Source: Clostridia bacterium (lineage in GTDB: Bacteria > Bacillota > Clostridia > Oscillospirales > CAG-272). From it: 13,520 nucleotides of DNA. The position numbers and the translations under genes are program-made. The notes below the pieces were generated by a model. The model had not been told where the DNA came from. It did no database searches and saw only the letters and a list, made by a program, of their open reading frames with translations. The stretch is taken from assembly GCA_029010655.1 (NCBI GenBank), contig JAQXKW010000002.1:1-13520 (forward strand). Reading direction: 5' to 3'. The stretch's first letter is position 1; every line of letters begins with the position of its first letter. Of the stretch, positions 1 to 7,657 are shown piece after piece.

Positions 1-768
1 GACCTGCGTGATGAAGTGGCACAGGGACGTGAGAACAGGCATTACCGCTTCAACAATTACCTGAACCGCAACGGCGAGCTTTACCCTCAGCACCCACTGG
101 GCCCTATTATGAAGGAATTTAATATAAACCGGGGCAACAGAATGGTAAGCCTTGTTTCCATGGCATCCAAAGCCTGCGGCGTAAACGATTGGTGCCGAAA
201 CAATAAAGGCGAGGACTATGACGCTTCAAGCATTCGTTTTGCCGAAGGCGATATTGTAACCACGATGATCAAATGCTCCGGCGGCGAAACTATAACCTTA
301 ACACATGATACAACGCTTCCCCGCCCCTACTCCAGAGGAAATGTGCTTCAGGGCACAAAGGGGATATGGTGCGAGCCCGGCTGGGGACTTCCCAACGGTC
401 TTGCTCTTGAAGGGGTTACCGAGGAAACTCATAAATTTGAAAATTTCGGCGTTCTTCTTGATGACGAGAATATTCAGCATCCCTTGTGGACCGAGTTCAG
501 AAAATCGGGAGTCAAAGGCGGACATGACGGCATGGACTGGCTTGTATTCAATGCCTTTCTCTATTCCGTTAAAAACCGAATTGAACCGCCTATTGACGTA
601 TATGACGCCGCTTTGCTTATGAGTATCGTTCCCTTGACGGAACAGTCAATTGCCGAGGGCTCCTCGGTTGTTGCCATACCTGATTTTACCTGCGGCAAAT
701 GGCTTCACCGTGAGCCTGCGCCGAAAAACAAATATTCACTTGATGAAATCCATTACGATCTGTTTTGA
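1..768 (+). CDS. GH109-like Gfo/Idh/MocA family protein, C-terminal part (5' end outside window)
   Basis: The reading frame is open from base 1 to the TGA at 766-768, so this is the last ~255 residues of a longer protein (family members are usually ~400-450 residues). The GTG at 16 is internal: the frame continues upstream without a stop and has no ribosome binding site. The visible part resembles the C-terminal beta-sheet domain of Gfo/Idh/MocA proteins close to glycoside hydrolase family 109. In that family an NAD cofactor is used to hydrolyse alpha-N-acetylgalactosaminides by an oxidation-elimination route. A Tyr-Pro-x-His-x-Leu-Gly-Pro segment (Tyr at 82-84, His at 91-93) matches the place where, from memory, the family keeps active-site Tyr and His. 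The NAD-binding Rossmann half is not visible, so substrate cannot be judged; a sugar dehydrogenase of the same fold is the alternative. No signal peptide can be assessed. htpG begins 15 bp downstream, suggesting cotranscription. Confidence 0.75.
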   Translation, partial: DLRDEVAQGRENRHYRFNNYLNRNGELYPQHPLGPIMKEFNINRGNRMVSLVSMASKACGVNDWCRNNKGEDYDASSIRFAEGDIVTTMIKCSGGETITLTHDTTLPRPYSRGNVLQGTKGIWCEPGWGLPNGLALEGVTEETHKFENFGVLLDDENIQHPLWTEFRKSGVKGGHDGMDWLVFNAFLYSVKNRIEPPIDVYDAALLMSIVPLTEQSIAEGSSVVAIPDFTCGKWLHREPAPKNKYSLDEIHYDLF

Positions 769-783
769 AAAAGGAGATAAAAT

Positions 784-2613
784 ATGAATGAAATCAAAGG
801 CGGAATTGGTGTTCAGACCGAACACATTTTCCCCGTTATTAAAAAATGGCTTTATTCCGAAAAGGAAATTTTCCTCCGAGAAATAGTCTCTAATGCGTGT
901 GACGCTGTGACAAAGCTTCGCCGCCTGATTTCTCTCGGAGAAGAACAGGCGAGAGATATTCCCGACGAGGGCTTTAAGGTAAAGGTTTCGCTTGACAAAG
1001 AAGCGAAAACCTTAACGGTAACCGACAACGGTATCGGAATGACAGAGGAAGAAGTTCAGAAATACATATGTCAGATAGCTCTGTCCGGCGCTCTTGACTT
1101 TATTGAAAAATACGAGGGCGAAAACTCCAACGAAAACGGCATTATCGGTCATTTCGGACTGGGTTTTTACTCCTCCTTTATGGTAAGCGACAAGGTGGAA
1201 ATGCTTACAAGGTCATATACGGGAGCCCCTGCGGTTAAATGGTCCTGTACGGAGGACGGCTCATACACAATAAGCGATGACGCCGAGGATGCACCCGAGC
1301 GTGGCACTTCCGTTATAATGCACCTGAACGAAGACGGCGAGGAATATGTGAATTCCTCAAAGCTCCGTGACGTTCTTGACAAATACTGCTCCTTCATGCC
1401 CGTTGAGATTTATTTCGACGACGGAAGCGAAAAGAAAGAGGACGAGGAAGAAAAGCCCCTTAACGATACTACTCCCCTGTGGCTGAAAAATCCCTCGGAC
1501 TGTACGGACGAGGAATACAAGGAGTTTTACCGAAAGGTTTTCCGCGATTACAAGGAGCCTCTTTTCTGGATTCATATTAAAGCAGATTATCCCCTTAATT
1601 TCAGAGGAATTCTGTATTTCCCCAAAATAAACACGGAATTTGAAAGCCTTGAAGGTCAGGTAAAGCTGTATTATAATCAGGTGTTTGTTGCAGATAATAT
1701 TAAAGAGGTTATTCCCGAATTTCTGCTTATGCTGAAGGGCGTTTTGGACTGTCCCGAGCTTCCCCTGAACGTTTCGAGAAGCTATCTGCAAAACAGCGGC
1801 TACGTTAACAAAATTTCAAACCATATTACGAAAAAAGTAGCGGATAAGCTGAACTCCATGTTCACAAACGACCGTGAAAACTTTGAAAAGCAGTGGCCCG
1901 ACATAAGAACCTTTGTGGAATACGGCTGTCTCAGAGACAGAAAATTCTATGATAAGGTATCAAACAGCACGGTATTTGAACAGTGCGACGGAAAATTCGT
2001 AACCCTTGACGAATATCTGGAGACGGCGAAGGACACCCACGAAAACAAGGTTTATTACGCCTCCGACAAGGTTTCGCAGGCAGGATATATCTCAATGTTT
2101 GAAAAGGAAGGAATAGACGTTGTCCTTCTTCCCCATATTATTGATACGCAGTTTGCCCAGCTGACAGAGTCCGTTAAGGACGGCGTAAAATTCTGCCGTG
2201 TTGACTCTGAGCTTGCCGACTCCATGAAGGGAGACTCTGCCGAGGAAATAAGCGGCGCGGCGGATATTTTCAAAAAAATCATTCCCGAAAATACGGAGAT
2301 TAAATTTGAAAGCCTGAAGGACGAATCACTCCCCGCCGTTCTTAATATAAATGAAGACAGCAGACGTATGGAGGATCTGATGAAGATGTATTCGCAGAGA
2401 GGCGAGACAATGCCTCCCATGCCCTCCCAGTCCACGCTGATTCTTAATTCCGCATGCCCCACAATAAAGGCTTTGTCTGAAAAGGACGCAGAAAAAGCGG
2501 AGCTTATTGCTAAACAGATTTACGACCTTTGTCTGCTGACTCAAAGCAGAATGACCTCGGAAACGCTTAAGGCGTTCCTTAATAACAGCTACAATATTCT
2601 CGGTATGATATAA
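784..2613 (+). CDS. htpG: Molecular chaperone HtpG (Hsp90)
   Basis: Bacterial Hsp90, a cytosolic ATP-driven dimeric chaperone that remodels client proteins. At 609 residues it is near the usual ~620. The N-terminal ATPase domain (about residues 1-225) carries the GHKL motifs: Glu33 and Asn37 in the LREIVSNACDA helix, DNGIGM at 81-86, and the glycine-rich lid GHFGLG at 122-127. The middle domain (about 235-500) has the catalytic-loop arginine in LNVSRSYL (Arg332). A short acidic linker, rich in Glu and Lys, lies near residues 215-225. The last ~100 residues form the dimerisation domain. The start is supported by AAGGAG at 771-776, seven bases before the ATG. It follows the GH109-like gene by 15 bp and precedes phosphoglucomutase by 12 bp, so it is probably an internal operon gene. 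No CIRCE or other heat-shock operator is visible in either gap. Confidence 0.97.
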   Translation: MNEIKGGIGVQTEHIFPVIKKWLYSEKEIFLREIVSNACDAVTKLRRLISLGEEQARDIPDEGFKVKVSLDKEAKTLTVTDNGIGMTEEEVQKYICQIALSGALDFIEKYEGENSNENGIIGHFGLGFYSSFMVSDKVEMLTRSYTGAPAVKWSCTEDGSYTISDDAEDAPERGTSVIMHLNEDGEEYVNSSKLRDVLDKYCSFMPVEIYFDDGSEKKEDEEEKPLNDTTPLWLKNPSDCTDEEYKEFYRKVFRDYKEPLFWIHIKADYPLNFRGILYFPKINTEFESLEGQVKLYYNQVFVADNIKEVIPEFLLMLKGVLDCPELPLNVSRSYLQNSGYVNKISNHITKKVADKLNSMFTNDRENFEKQWPDIRTFVEYGCLRDRKFYDKVSNSTVFEQCDGKFVTLDEYLETAKDTHENKVYYASDKVSQAGYISMFEKEGIDVVLLPHIIDTQFAQLTESVKDGVKFCRVDSELADSMKGDSAEEISGAADIFKKIIPENTEIKFESLKDESLPAVLNINEDSRRMEDLMKMYSQRGETMPPMPSQSTLILNSACPTIKALSEKDAEKAELIAKQIYDLCLLTQSRMTSETLKAFLNNSYNILGMI

Positions 2614-2625
2614 TGAGGTAAACCA

Positions 2626-4344
2626 ATGAACCATTCAGAAGATGCACAGCTCAAAAAGTGGCTTGATAGCCCTGCGGTAGACCGGAAAACAAAAGAGGAG
2701 CTTTCTTCCCTAAGCGAAAAAGAATTAAAGGCGGCAATGAGCGGCTATATGAAGTTCGGAACTGCGGGACTCCGTGCAAAAATGGGAGCGGGCACCGCAT
2801 ACATGAACGAATACACCGTTGCTCATGCAACCGTGGGAATTGCAAAGCTTATTCTGTCCTGCGGAGAAGACGCCGCAGAGCGAGGCGTTGCTATCGCCTA
2901 CGACTCACGAAACAATTCAAAAGAATTTGCAAGGCGTTCTGCCGAGGTGCTTTCCGCATTCGGTATAAAAGCATATCTGTATTCCGAGCTGAGACCTACG
3001 CCCTGCCTGTCCTTTGCCCTTAGAGAGCTTAACTGTATTGCAGGTATAAATATTACCGCATCTCACAACCCTAAGGAATATAACGGATATAAGGCATACT
3101 GGGAGGACGGAGCTCAGATTTCTCCCGCTCAGGCAAATCTTATAAGCGATGCCATTGAGTCTGTGGACATACTGACGGACGTTCCCGCCCCCTCCATGGC
3201 AAAGGAAGAGCTTATAATACCTATGCCTGCGGAAATTGATGAAAAATATAAAGAATGCGTCCTTGCGGAACGCATTAATCCCGACGCTATTCCCTCCGTG
3301 GCAGATTCCTTCAGCGTTGTATACACGCCTCTCCACGGAACGGGCATTAAAATGGTACCCGACGTTCTGAAAACGGCAGGGCTTATAAAGCTGTCCGTAG
3401 TAGATGCGCAGTCTGTCCCCGACGGAGATTTCCCCACGGTTCATTTTCCCAATCCTGAGTTTCCCGAAGCATTCGTTCTCGGAAAGAAAATTGCCGAAGA
3501 AATAGGCTCTCAGCTTATTGTGGCAACCGACCCGGATGCCGACCGAGTGGGAGTTATGGCTAAGGATAAAGACGGAGAATTCCGATGCATAACGGGCAAC
3601 CAGATGGGTGCGCTTCTTCTTGACTATATTATCACCGCCCATATTGAAAGAAATACCATGCCCCCCGAGCCCTATGCCGTTAAATCAATCGTTTCAACGG
3701 CTTTAGCGGAAAAGATCTGCACGGAAAACGGCGTTAAAATGTATGACGTGCTGACCGGCTTTAAGTATATAGGCGAGGTTATAAAAAATCACCTTTCCGA
3801 GGGTCACGGCACCTTTTTGCTGGGATTTGAGGAAAGCTACGGCTATCTGAAGGGCACCTATGCCAGAGACAAGGACGCAGTTGTGGCTTCCCTGCTCATT
3901 TGCGAAATGGCGGCGTATTACTCCAAAAAAGGCATGACCCTGTGCGACGCTCTTGAAGCGCTGTTTGAAAAGTACGGCTGTTACCTTGAGAAAACGGAAA
4001 GCTTTTACTTTGATTCCCCCGAAGGTAACGAAATCATGGGCTCCATAACGGAGACTCTCAGAGAAAATCCGCCCGCAAGTATTGCCGGAAGACAGGTAAA
4101 ATCGGTCAGAGACTATAAAAAAGGCACTATCACAAATACGCAAACAGGAGAAGTTTCTCCCACAAATCTTCCCTCCTCGGATATTCTTTATTATGCCTGC
4201 GACGGATGCATAATTGTTGTCCGCCCCTCAGGCACGGAGCCTAAGCTAAAAATGTACTTTATGGCTAACGGAAAAACCCTTGCAGACGCCGAAAATGAGA
4301 TTTCCGAATGCTTTGCATTCATGAAAAAGCTCTTAAAGGTCTGA
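2626..4344 (+). CDS. pgcA: Alpha-phosphoglucomutase (phosphohexomutase family)
   Basis: Interconverts glucose-1-phosphate and glucose-6-phosphate, linking glycolysis to cell-wall and glycolipid sugar precursors or glycogen. At 572 residues it matches the long PgcA/PGM-PMM type of Firmicutes. All four signature loops are present: TASHNP at residues 144-149, with Ser146 as the phosphoserine; the magnesium loop DPDADR at 302-307; the sugar-binding loop GFEESYG at 400-406; and the phosphate-binding loop RPSGTEPK at 533-540. The ATG at 2626 has GAGG at 2615-2618 directly after the htpG stop. Some members also act on mannose phosphates, so strict glucose specificity is inferred. The symbol follows Bacillus subtilis usage. 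The 12-bp gap to htpG and 25-bp gap to the next gene indicate a shared transcript. Confidence 0.94.
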   Translation: MNHSEDAQLKKWLDSPAVDRKTKEELSSLSEKELKAAMSGYMKFGTAGLRAKMGAGTAYMNEYTVAHATVGIAKLILSCGEDAAERGVAIAYDSRNNSKEFARRSAEVLSAFGIKAYLYSELRPTPCLSFALRELNCIAGINITASHNPKEYNGYKAYWEDGAQISPAQANLISDAIESVDILTDVPAPSMAKEELIIPMPAEIDEKYKECVLAERINPDAIPSVADSFSVVYTPLHGTGIKMVPDVLKTAGLIKLSVVDAQSVPDGDFPTVHFPNPEFPEAFVLGKKIAEEIGSQLIVATDPDADRVGVMAKDKDGEFRCITGNQMGALLLDYIITAHIERNTMPPEPYAVKSIVSTALAEKICTENGVKMYDVLTGFKYIGEVIKNHLSEGHGTFLLGFEESYGYLKGTYARDKDAVVASLLICEMAAYYSKKGMTLCDALEALFEKYGCYLEKTESFYFDSPEGNEIMGSITETLRENPPASIAGRQVKSVRDYKKGTITNTQTGEVSPTNLPSSDILYYACDGCIIVVRPSGTEPKLKMYFMANGKTLADAENEISECFAFMKKLLKV

Positions 4345-4369
4345 CTTAAAAGAAAAGGATTTTGAAAGT

Positions 4370-4987
4370 ATGAGCAGCTCAAAATTATTCAGAACAGCTT
4401 ACAGAGGCTATAACAAAGAGGATGTAAATAACTACATCATTGCAATTAACAAAGAGCTTGAAGACTCGCAGAAACGGTTTACCACTCTTGTAAACGAAAG
4501 CAACACGAAAGCTCAGAATGATTTCAGAAGAATTCAGGAGCTGTTATGCGAGCAGGAGAATTTCAGGTCGGCAGTCTGTCAGCTCGAGGAATTAAAGGCG
4601 GAAAACGAGGCTTTGAAGAAAGAGCTTGAATCCATTCGCAAAGAGACTGCGGAAAAAGAACGATGTGCCGAAACTGCCGAAGCATATGACAATCTGTGTG
4701 CAAAGGCGGGAGAGGTGCTGGTAATTGCAAGCAATACTGCCGACAGCATTCTGAAAAAGGCTAATGATGAGGCGGAAAAAATCATTAACGAAGCTACCGA
4801 TAAAAAGGATTCCATGATAAAAAATATCACGGAAACCGCAACTAATGCCGCAGACGGGCTCAGCGAGTACATAAAGAACGCAGTTGACCAGTGTATTGAC
4901 AGGATTAACTCAAGCATCCGTGCCGTTGAAGCGCTGAAGGATGTTCCCGAGGACACTATACCTGTAATGAAATACCAAAAAAGCTAA
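4370..4987 (+). CDS. DivIVA-domain coiled-coil protein
   Basis: A 205-residue protein whose N-terminus has the DivIVA signature: a short hydrophobic lead, then Phe-x-x-x-x-Arg-Gly-Tyr and a Glu-Asp-Val-Asn-Asn-Tyr helix (about residues 5-30). It continues as a Glu/Lys/Ala-rich predicted coiled coil (about 30-110). A second helical region (about 115-190) is also rich in Ala, Asn and charged residues. DivIVA proteins bind curved membrane at poles and septa and recruit division or wall-growth partners. This one is a paralogue-type member rather than clearly the canonical DivIVA, because it lacks the usual gene context (sepF, ylm genes) and its sequence after the N-terminal domain is unlike the canonical protein. 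Its partner is unknown. AAAAGGA at 4353-4359 precedes the ATG by about ten bases. It is the last gene of the plus-strand run and is followed at once by a terminator. Confidence 0.82.
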   Translation: MSSSKLFRTAYRGYNKEDVNNYIIAINKELEDSQKRFTTLVNESNTKAQNDFRRIQELLCEQENFRSAVCQLEELKAENEALKKELESIRKETAEKERCAETAEAYDNLCAKAGEVLVIASNTADSILKKANDEAEKIINEATDKKDSMIKNITETATNAADGLSEYIKNAVDQCIDRINSSIRAVEALKDVPEDTIPVMKYQKS

Positions 4988-4990
4988 ATA

Positions 4991-5019
4991 GAACGGGCGC
5001 TCACGCGCCCATTCTTTTA
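4991..5019. terminator. Bidirectional intrinsic terminator between convergent genes
   Basis: A 6-bp GC stem (GGGCGC at 4995-5000, GCGCCC at 5005-5010) with a TCAC loop is extended by GAA/TTC pairs (4991-4993 with 5012-5014) across one mismatch. On the plus strand it is followed by TTTTAT. On the minus strand the hairpin is followed by a weaker T-rich run. It starts four bases after the DivIVA-like stop codon, and the stop codon of the convergent hydrolase (5017-5019) lies inside the T tract, so it plausibly ends both transcripts. Confidence 0.85.
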
Positions 5020-6297
5020 TACTTTTCTTATGTTGTATAAGCTGTTCAGCACAAGCCACAGCTGGGGAAAATACCGCATAATATTCCATATACTTATGCC
5101 GTACAGCGAATATTCCTGTGCAAGATGTGCCAGGGCGTCCACGCTTTTTGTGTCCTGAAACCATACGACATGCTGGGCTCCGTCCGTATCGGTGTATTCA
5201 AAAAACGGCGCTTTTGACACTTCGTCAAACTGAATGTCAGCCCCCACTTCCCTTGCAAGCTCCACGGCTTCCTCCGACGACAGGGTTTTGGCTCTTGTCT
5301 CTCCCCGCACATAGGGCAGTTTCCAGTCATAGCCGTATGCGGGAATTCCCATAAAAATTTTTTCCGGAGGAATTTCCGTCAGAGCGTACTCAATAACCCT
5401 GCGGACGTTATTTACCGGTGATATTGCCAAGGGAGGTCCGTACGAGTAGCCCCATTCGTAAGTCATAAGAAATACCCTGTCAGAGACACTGCCAAGCAGT
5501 CCGTAGTCATGCGCTTCATATAAAAGTCCCTGCATATCCCCAGAGGTTTTGGGGGCAAGGTCAGTAAATACTACATAGCCTTCTCCCAATTCGTTTTTAA
5601 GCCTATCTATAAACGCTGCGTAATTAGCCGCCAATTCCCCCGCAATATACTCAAAATCCATATCAACGCCGCCGTAGCCCTTACTGAATACGGCGTTTTT
5701 TACATTCTCAATTACCGTCGCCGTCAATGCTTTATCTGACAGAATGCTGTTAATAAGCTCGGACGAAAATACACCCTCCGAGGAAAGAGAGGTTAAAACA
5801 AGAAGCGGGACAGTTCCGTACTCACGGGCAATTTGTACTATTCGCTCATCCCCCTCAGGCACTACCAAGGTACCGTCGGGATTAAGCCCGTATGAAAATA
5901 CCGAAAGATAGGTAAGATACGGCAGGGTTCTTCTCAAGGTTTCCTCGTCAATATAGGTGTAGGCAAAGCCGCCGAGGGAGATGTCCCCCAACGGCGCATC
6001 GGGGTATGAAAGCACCAGGGTCTGCCCCGGGTATATCTCCGTCATTCCCATCAGCACCGGATTATTCTGCAAAAGCGTATAAACACCGACCCCCGTTTCT
6101 TCGGCTATGGAAAACAGGGTATCGCCCTCCGTTACAGTATAAACCGACACGGGAAACAGCAAAACAAGCGTCTGCCCCACAACAAGGGGCAATTCAGGAT
6201 CGATTGAGTTGTCATATGCTATTCTTTCGGCAGAAATCCCGTATTGGGCGCCGATTGACGAAAGCGTATCTCCCTCTTTAACCGTGTAAATTACCAA
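5017..6297 (-). CDS. yaaH: Spore cortex-lytic/germination hydrolase, LysM-LysM-GH18 (YaaH/SleL type)
   Basis: A 426-residue protein with two N-terminal LysM peptidoglycan-binding modules (about residues 2-49 and 51-98, each starting Y-T-V-x-E-G-D-T-L) and a GH18 glycosidase domain (about 108-426). The GH18 catalytic strand reads GGVDMDFEY at 209-217, with Glu216 as the expected proton donor. Length and domain order match Bacillus YaaH/SleL, an N-acetylglucosaminidase acting on spore cortex muropeptides during germination. There is no signal peptide, as expected for a protein loaded onto the forming spore from the mother cell. The start is TTG at 6295-6297: a ten-base AGGAGGTGAT (complement of 6301-6310) sits at ideal spacing, and no ATG or GTG fits as well. 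Transcription by a sporulation sigma factor is likely from the family but was not recognised in the sequence. Cortex-fragment hydrolase is the best call; a vegetative wall hydrolase is less likely. Confidence 0.9.
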   Translation of the reverse strand: MVIYTVKEGDTLSSIGAQYGISAERIAYDNSIDPELPLVVGQTLVLLFPVSVYTVTEGDTLFSIAEETGVGVYTLLQNNPVLMGMTEIYPGQTLVLSYPDAPLGDISLGGFAYTYIDEETLRRTLPYLTYLSVFSYGLNPDGTLVVPEGDERIVQIAREYGTVPLLVLTSLSSEGVFSSELINSILSDKALTATVIENVKNAVFSKGYGGVDMDFEYIAGELAANYAAFIDRLKNELGEGYVVFTDLAPKTSGDMQGLLYEAHDYGLLGSVSDRVFLMTYEWGYSYGPPLAISPVNNVRRVIEYALTEIPPEKIFMGIPAYGYDWKLPYVRGETRAKTLSSEEAVELAREVGADIQFDEVSKAPFFEYTDTDGAQHVVWFQDTKSVDALAHLAQEYSLYGISIWNIMRYFPQLWLVLNSLYNIRKV

Positions 6298-6395
6298 ACT
6301 ATCACCTCCTATAAAAATCTATTCTTGATTTTTACATTTATTCGGATAAATCGCACCGTATTACAAATAATACAAAAAAGGAGGTGCCTTTCAGC
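6298..6395. promoter_or_regulatory. Divergent intergenic control region (yaaH / eno) with two palindromes
   Basis: This 98-bp AT-rich gap must hold the signals for both divergent genes. Two perfect 6-bp inverted repeats with 4-nt centres are present: ATTTAT-TCGG-ATAAAT (6336-6351) and GTATTA-CAAA-TAATAC (6358-6373), with centres 22 bp apart. TTGATT (6325-6330) and TTTACA (6331-6336) are possible plus-strand -35 boxes, but no convincing -10 box lies at proper spacing, so promoter positions are not assigned. Both ribosome binding sites lie at the edges (AGGAGGTGAT on the minus strand at 6301-6310; AAGGAGGTG on the plus strand at 6378-6386). Confidence 0.45.
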
Positions 6396-7649
6396 ATGGC
6401 TAATATATCAAAAATTAAGACAGTATACGGACAGGAGATTATAGATTCACGGGGGAATCCCACGGTAGAAGCGACTGTCGTTCTTGAAAACGGGACGGGA
6501 GCGACAGCGTCTGTCCCGTCAGGTGCGTCTACCGGTATTCACGAAGCTCTTGAACTTCGGGACGGCGGCAACAGATTTGACGGAATGGGCGTAAAAAAGG
6601 CGGTAAACAATATAAACTGCGAAATATGTCCTGCAATCACGGGACTTCAGCCCTGTCAGAGCTTAATTGACCAAAGGTTAATTGAGCTTGACGGCACTGA
6701 GGACAAGTCAAAGCTGGGCGCAAATGCCATTCTTGCGGTGTCTCTCGCATGCGCCAAGGCGGCGTCCCAGGAATACAGGCTTCCGCTTTACAGATACATC
6801 GGCGGAATTTCGGGATGCAGAATGCCTGTTCCCATGATGAATGTTCTCAACGGCGGCGCACATGCGCGGAACAACCTTGACATTCAGGAGTTTATGATAG
6901 TTCCCCACGGATTTGAAAGCTTTTCCGAATCATTAAGGGCAGGCTGTGAGATTTATCACACTTTAGGGCGAATTTTAGCCTATGACAAAAAATCCACCGC
7001 CGTAGGCGATGAAGGCGGGTTTGCTCCCGATCTCCAAAACGAGGACGAAGCCATTGAATATTTGCTTCGCGCCGTCAAAGAGGCGGGATATTCCACCGCA
7101 CAGGTGAAAATTTCAATAGATGCGGCTGTAAGCGAATGGTTTGACGGCGAAAACTATAAAGCTCCCAAAACAGGGGAAGCCTTCACCTCGGAAACCTTAT
7201 GCGACAAGTGGCAGTCTCTCATTGACAGATACCCTATATTCTCAATTGAAGACGGTCTGGCGGAGGACGACTTTGCAGGCTGGCAGAAAATGACGGAGAG
7301 ACTGGGGTCAAGGGTAAGCCTTGTGGGAGACGATCTGTTTGTGACCAACAACGAAAGGCTCAACAGAGGAATTGACTTGAAAATCGCAAACTCAATTCTT
7401 ATAAAGCCTAATCAGATAGGAACCCTTACAGAAACTATAAATGTTATAAAAACAGCGAAGGAAAACGGATACAAGACTATAATTTCCCACCGCTCAGGTG
7501 AAACGGAGGATGTATCGATTGCGGACATTGCCATAGGCATGAACGCAGGATATATAAAATGCGGTGCACCTTGCCGAACGGACAGAGCAGCAAAATACAA
7601 CCGCATATTAAGAATTGAAACACAACTCGGAGAAAACGCAATATTTTGA
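6396..7649 (+). CDS. eno: Enolase (phosphopyruvate hydratase)
   Basis: Converts 2-phosphoglycerate to phosphoenolpyruvate in glycolysis; a cytosolic Mg-dependent enzyme. The protein is 417 residues from the ATG at 6396. The longer frame from GTG at 6384 is rejected because that GTG is part of the ribosome binding site AAGGAGGTG. Key features are present: the mobile loop SGASTG (42-47), DIQEFM and VGDEGGFAP segments, metal ligands Asp242, Glu285 and the Asp312/Asp313 pair, catalytic Lys337, SHRSGETED, and Lys388 in the C-terminal signature. It is slightly shorter than the ~430 residues usual in bacteria and ends soon after the last helix. It departs from common bacterial sequence in a few places, for example Lys-Pro-Asn after Lys337 and Ile-Lys-Cys-Gly. 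It stands alone, away from other glycolytic genes. Whether it is the only enolase in the genome cannot be seen. Confidence 0.96.
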   Translation: MANISKIKTVYGQEIIDSRGNPTVEATVVLENGTGATASVPSGASTGIHEALELRDGGNRFDGMGVKKAVNNINCEICPAITGLQPCQSLIDQRLIELDGTEDKSKLGANAILAVSLACAKAASQEYRLPLYRYIGGISGCRMPVPMMNVLNGGAHARNNLDIQEFMIVPHGFESFSESLRAGCEIYHTLGRILAYDKKSTAVGDEGGFAPDLQNEDEAIEYLLRAVKEAGYSTAQVKISIDAAVSEWFDGENYKAPKTGEAFTSETLCDKWQSLIDRYPIFSIEDGLAEDDFAGWQKMTERLGSRVSLVGDDLFVTNNERLNRGIDLKIANSILIKPNQIGTLTETINVIKTAKENGYKTIISHRSGETEDVSIADIAIGMNAGYIKCGAPCRTDRAAKYNRILRIETQLGENAIF

Positions 7650-7657
7650 CAGACTGA

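Noticed and set aside
2917..3642. 241-codon minus-strand frame opposite the phosphoglucomutase gene
   Set aside because: It lies wholly antisense to a gene with all four catalytic motifs, its translation resembles no family I know, and it has no supporting context. It is a codon-bias shadow.
6384..6395. Upstream GTG as enolase start
   Set aside because: The GTG is part of the AAGGAGGTG ribosome binding site; the ATG at 6396 gives the conserved enolase N-terminus at good spacing.
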